Shown in pieces: positions 16,529-19,152 of a DNA stretch of 19,152 nt; within the stretch, counting starts at the first letter, position 1; each line of letters opens with the position of its first letter. A program made the position numbers and the translations under genes. Below the pieces are notes generated by a model. It was given only the letters and a program-made list of their open reading frames with translations. It did not search any database and was not told the DNA's origin. The stretch covers positions 1 through 19,152 of the forward strand of contig JANXWI010000564.1 in assembly GCA_025351205.1 (NCBI GenBank), given 5' to 3'. The DNA is from Deinococcus sp. (lineage in GTDB: Bacteria; Deinococcota; Deinococci; Deinococcales; Deinococcaceae).

Positions 16529-18736
16529 GTGTTCGATTCTACCGATCAGGCCGCGCTTGAACAGCTGGTCCGGGCGCGCGTAGAGGCGTCGAGCGCTGAG
16601 CGGCTGAGGTCGCGCCGGGCCATCGTGCGGGGCCAGCCCCTTGAGGCCGAAGACGACCCGGTACGCCTCAGCGCCGTATTGCAGCGGCCCCAGCTGGTAC
16701 AGGCCAGGGTACATTCGCAGAGTGCCCCGGCAGACGAGAGTCTGGACGCAATGGACGGCGCAAGGGGCGCAGAGAAGATTCAGGGCGACAGTACCGACTA
16801 CGTGGACGCCTCGTTTCTGAGCGTCGGGGCGCGGGCGGCCCTGGCGGTAGGGCAGATTCTGGCGTCGGGTGGCCGCTCGCCGCTCGCCACCTGCTGCCTG
16901 ATCAGCCCGGACCTGATCCTGACCAACAACCACGTGCTGGGCGACGAGGCTTCGGCCCGTGAGGCGCGGGTGGCCTTCGAGTACGAACTGGGAGAGGACG
17001 GCGCGCCGAAGGTGCCGACCCTCTTCGCGCTCGATCCAGACCGATTTTTCCTGACGGTGGGCTACCAGACCCTGGACTTCACGCTGGTGGCGCTGGGCGG
17101 GCGGCTCAGCGGTCCCCGGACGCCGGGGCAGCTCGGATACCTGCCGCTCAGTGACCGCAGAGACAAGAGCGCCAAAGGGCTGTGCGTCAACATCGTCGAG
17201 CACCCCAACGGCTGGTACAAGAAAGTGGTGCTGCGCGAGAACCGCATCGTTGCGCGGGGCGCAGACACCCTGCACTACGAGGCCGACACCGAGGGCGGGT
17301 CCAGCGGGTCGCCGGTGCTGAACGACGCCTGGGAGATGGTGGCCCTGCACCACTGGGGCGAGCCGCATCTGGAAACCAGGACCCTGGACGGCGCAAGTCT
17401 TCCGGTGACGGTCAACGAGGGCGTCCGGGTCAGCCGCATCGTGGAGGAACTGCGGACGCTGGTGCCCACCCTTTCCGCGCGGCAACAGCCACTGCTGGTG
17501 GCCGCACTGGCGCTGGGGGCGGTGGTGGGCCAGGGGGGCACGGTGGGCCAGAGCGGAGTGCCGAACGTCCTGACCCTCCCGCCAGGGGCCGGACCCGGCT
17601 CACAGGCACCAGTGGACGCCGAGCGCCTTCCCACCTTGCCCGAGCCTGCGCCGCTGCGCTTCGTGATCCCGCTGGAAGTGACGCTCCGGGTGCTGCCGAC
17701 TGTTTCCGAAGTCATGCCTGTACCAGTGCCGGACCTGAGCATGGCCGCGCCTGGCGGGCCGGAGCGCGTCCAGATCGACCCCGACTACGGCAACCGCAGG
17801 GGCTACGACGAAGCGTTTCTGCCGGGCCAGGTGGTGCCGCTGCCCCTGCCCGGCGACCCCATACCCGGCAACCCGGGCGTGGTCGCGCCGCTGCTCGTAC
17901 CGGGGCGCAGGGCGGGCGTGCTGGACTACGAGCATTTCAGCCTGTCGCTGCACAGGGAACGGCGGATTGCTCTTTACACCGCCACCAACATCGACGGTGC
18001 GAGCTACATCAAGATTGACCGCCAGACCGGCCTGGCCGCTGCCGAGGCAGGCGAAACGTGGTCAGACGACCCGCGCGTGCTGGCCCGGTACACCACCGGG
18101 CAGGCGTTCTATTCGGCCAACAGCACCTACTTTGACCGGGGCCACCTGACGCGGCGCAGCGACGTGAGCTGGGGCAGCGTGCCGGTGGCCCAGAAGGCGA
18201 ACGCCGACACCTTTCATTTCAGCAACTGTTCGCCGCAGCACTGGCAGTTCAACGAGTCGGCCCTGTACTGGCAGGGCGTGGAGCAGTACGTGCTGGAATA
18301 CGGGGCGCTGGTTGAGCGTTCACGGCTGACGGTGTTCCAGGGGCCGGTGCTGCGGGAAAGCGATCCGCTGTATCCGGACGGCGGGGCGGGCGTGCAGGTG
18401 CCGCTGATGTTCTGGAAGATCGTGGTGCGGGTCCAGGACGGCTCGCTGAAGGCCAGCGCCTTCCTGGTCAGCCAGGAACAGCTGCTGACGCGGCCCCGCC
18501 GGGGTGTGCGCACGGCAGCCCTGGCCAATCCCCCGCAGGTGCAGCAGTTCCGGGTTCCGGTGGCGAGAATCGAGCGCGAGACGGGGCTGTCGTTCGGACC
18601 CCTGAGCGACACCTACGCAGCCAGTTCGGGGGCGGCCAGTTCTCAGAGAGCCAGCTCGCGGGCAACAGACTCTCAGGACCAGGAGGCCGAGGCCAGTGAG
18701 CAGACGCTCATCACCGGCTGGGCCGACGTGCTGTAG
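16529..18736 (+). CDS. Trypsin-like serine protease fused to DNA/RNA non-specific endonuclease
   Basis: A 735-residue two-enzyme protein. GTG 16529 is supported by AAAAGGAG at 5 nt. There is no signal peptide or membrane helix. Residues 1-88 are charged and partly helical (ALEQLVRARVEASSAERLRSRR) and could be an adaptor. Residues about 90-320 form a trypsin/V8-like protease: TNNHV with His135, LDFTLVAL with Asp183, and GGSSGSP with Ser259 complete the triad. A Pro/Gly/Val-rich linker spans about 345-464. Residues 465-690 are an NUC (Serratia nuclease-type) endonuclease: FDRGHLTRR with catalytic His539, then FSNCSPQHWQFNES with Asn575 where the family binds Mg. The tail has ASS repeats (18620-18664). 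Both sites look intact. Proteases and NUC nucleases both occur in bacterial conflict systems, so a defence effector or self-processing nuclease is plausible; secretion by an unseen route or housekeeping turnover are alternatives. Confidence 0.9.
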   Translation: MFDSTDQAALEQLVRARVEASSAERLRSRRAIVRGQPLEAEDDPVRLSAVLQRPQLVQARVHSQSAPADESLDAMDGARGAEKIQGDSTDYVDASFLSVGARAALAVGQILASGGRSPLATCCLISPDLILTNNHVLGDEASAREARVAFEYELGEDGAPKVPTLFALDPDRFFLTVGYQTLDFTLVALGGRLSGPRTPGQLGYLPLSDRRDKSAKGLCVNIVEHPNGWYKKVVLRENRIVARGADTLHYEADTEGGSSGSPVLNDAWEMVALHHWGEPHLETRTLDGASLPVTVNEGVRVSRIVEELRTLVPTLSARQQPLLVAALALGAVVGQGGTVGQSGVPNVLTLPPGAGPGSQAPVDAERLPTLPEPAPLRFVIPLEVTLRVLPTVSEVMPVPVPDLSMAAPGGPERVQIDPDYGNRRGYDEAFLPGQVVPLPLPGDPIPGNPGVVAPLLVPGRRAGVLDYEHFSLSLHRERRIALYTATNIDGASYIKIDRQTGLAAAEAGETWSDDPRVLARYTTGQAFYSANSTYFDRGHLTRRSDVSWGSVPVAQKANADTFHFSNCSPQHWQFNESALYWQGVEQYVLEYGALVERSRLTVFQGPVLRESDPLYPDGGAGVQVPLMFWKIVVRVQDGSLKASAFLVSQEQLLTRPRRGVRTAALANPPQVQQFRVPVARIERETGLSFGPLSDTYAASSGAASSQRASSRATDSQDQEAEASEQTLITGWADVL
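18620..18664 (+). repeat. 15-bp in-frame imperfect repeat at the 3' end of the protease-nuclease gene
   Basis: Three units beginning gccag occur at 18620, 18635 and 18650, a constant 15-bp period, encoding the low-complexity segment AASSGAASSQRASSR. They lie downstream of the nuclease domain. Confidence 0.65.
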
Positions 18737-18745
18737 CCCCGCCCT

Positions 18746-18751
18746 TACACT
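18746..18751 (+). promoter_or_regulatory. Candidate -10 element for a leaderless transcript
   Basis: TACACT matches the TANNNT form and lies exactly 6 nt before the ATG at 18758. No ribosome binding site is present between the preceding stop (18734-18736) and this ATG. A -10 box this close to the start codon is the known signature of leaderless mRNAs, which are common in Deinococcus. No clear -35 is visible. Confidence 0.45.
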
Positions 18752-18757
18752 GTTCCC

Positions 18758-19152
18758 ATGACGCGCCCCACGCCGCCCACCCTCTTTGTCACGCCGGAAG
18801 ACATCGACACGCTCTCTCCCACCGAGCTGGCCGCCCGGTTGCGCCAGCCCGGCAACACTCTCGGCAACCGCCTGGGCATCGTGTTTCTGGAGGTCAGCCG
18901 CACGCAGCTGGTGGCGACCATGCCGGTAGACGGCAACCTTCAGCCCGCCGGACGGCTGCACGGCGGGGCAAGTGCGGCGCTGGTCGAGGAACTGGCGAGC
19001 GTGGGCAGCTGGTTGAACCTCGACGTGAGCACCCAGGTGGCCGTGGGCGTGGACCTGAATATCACCCATGTGCGCGGGGCGACGGGCGGGCTGGTGCGCG
19101 GCGTGGCCGACCTGAGCTACCGGGGCCGCAGCGTGCTGGTCTGGAACGTGAC
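18758..19152 (+). CDS. Hotdog-fold thioesterase, PaaI/YdiI-like (cut by window edge)
   Basis: The frame is open from ATG 18758 to the window end (131 codons seen; family members are usually about 140-160 residues). The hotdog-fold signature is clear: GNRLGIVFLEVSRTQLVATMPVDGN, then GRLHGGASAALVEELASVGSW, with His68 and, nine residues on, Glu77, the spacing of the catalytic carboxylate in the YdiI/MenI type. VGVDLNITHVRGA and GLVRGVADLSYRGRSVLVW follow, as in acyl-CoA thioesterases of this group. It would hydrolyse an acyl- or aroyl-CoA such as 1,4-dihydroxy-2-naphthoyl-CoA in menaquinone synthesis, but the substrate cannot be fixed from sequence. It starts 21 nt after the protease-nuclease stop and appears to have its own leaderless promoter, so it probably marks the return to ordinary chromosomal genes. 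Confidence 0.88.
   Translation, partial: MTRPTPPTLFVTPEDIDTLSPTELAARLRQPGNTLGNRLGIVFLEVSRTQLVATMPVDGNLQPAGRLHGGASAALVEELASVGSWLNLDVSTQVAVGVDLNITHVRGATGGLVRGVADLSYRGRSVLVWNV

Overview
The window looks like a high-GC chromosome from the Deinococcus group (Deinococcota). This is inferred from several traits together: GC-rich codons with frequent GTG starts, large lipoproteins with tandem NPCBM domains, a SARP/BTAD-like regulator start, and one gene whose start fits a leaderless transcript. No rRNA, tRNA, CRISPR array, transposase or integrase is visible. The core is a surface polysaccharide (capsule, exopolysaccharide or O-antigen-like) biosynthesis cluster.

Layout. On the minus strand at the left are the start of a SARP/BTAD-like transcriptional activator (cut by the window edge) and, upstream of it, a 1012-residue lipoprotein with two carbohydrate-binding-like NPCBM domains, an FN3 domain and a malectin-like domain. 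After a repeat-rich 608-bp gap, plus-strand genes run to the end: an O-antigen ligase/polymerase-like membrane protein, two GT4 glycosyltransferases, a second lipoprotein, UDP-glucose 6-dehydrogenase, a UDP-glucuronate decarboxylase-like SDR enzyme, a GT2 glycosyltransferase and a Wzx-type flippase. Next come a protein joining a trypsin-like protease to a DNA/RNA non-specific endonuclease, and the start of a hotdog thioesterase.

How the genes fit together. The dehydrogenase and decarboxylase would make UDP-glucuronate and then UDP-xylose. The three glycosyltransferases would assemble a repeat unit, the flippase would move it across the inner membrane, and the Wzy/WaaL-like protein would polymerise or ligate it. 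The two lipoproteins share a domain pair and could hold or organise the glycan at the envelope. No initiating sugar-phosphate transferase or chain-length regulator is in the window, so the pathway must be completed elsewhere. Several junctions use 4-nt GTGA or ATGA overlaps, and two glycosylation/export genes are preceded by tiny ORFs whose stop codons overlap the next start.

Three things stand out. One is the protease-nuclease fusion, which has no signal peptide and resembles a conflict or defence effector. Another is the module shared by two lipoproteins that otherwise differ. The third is the large number of short (13-20 bp) tandem duplications at almost every gene boundary; inside genes their periods are multiples of three.
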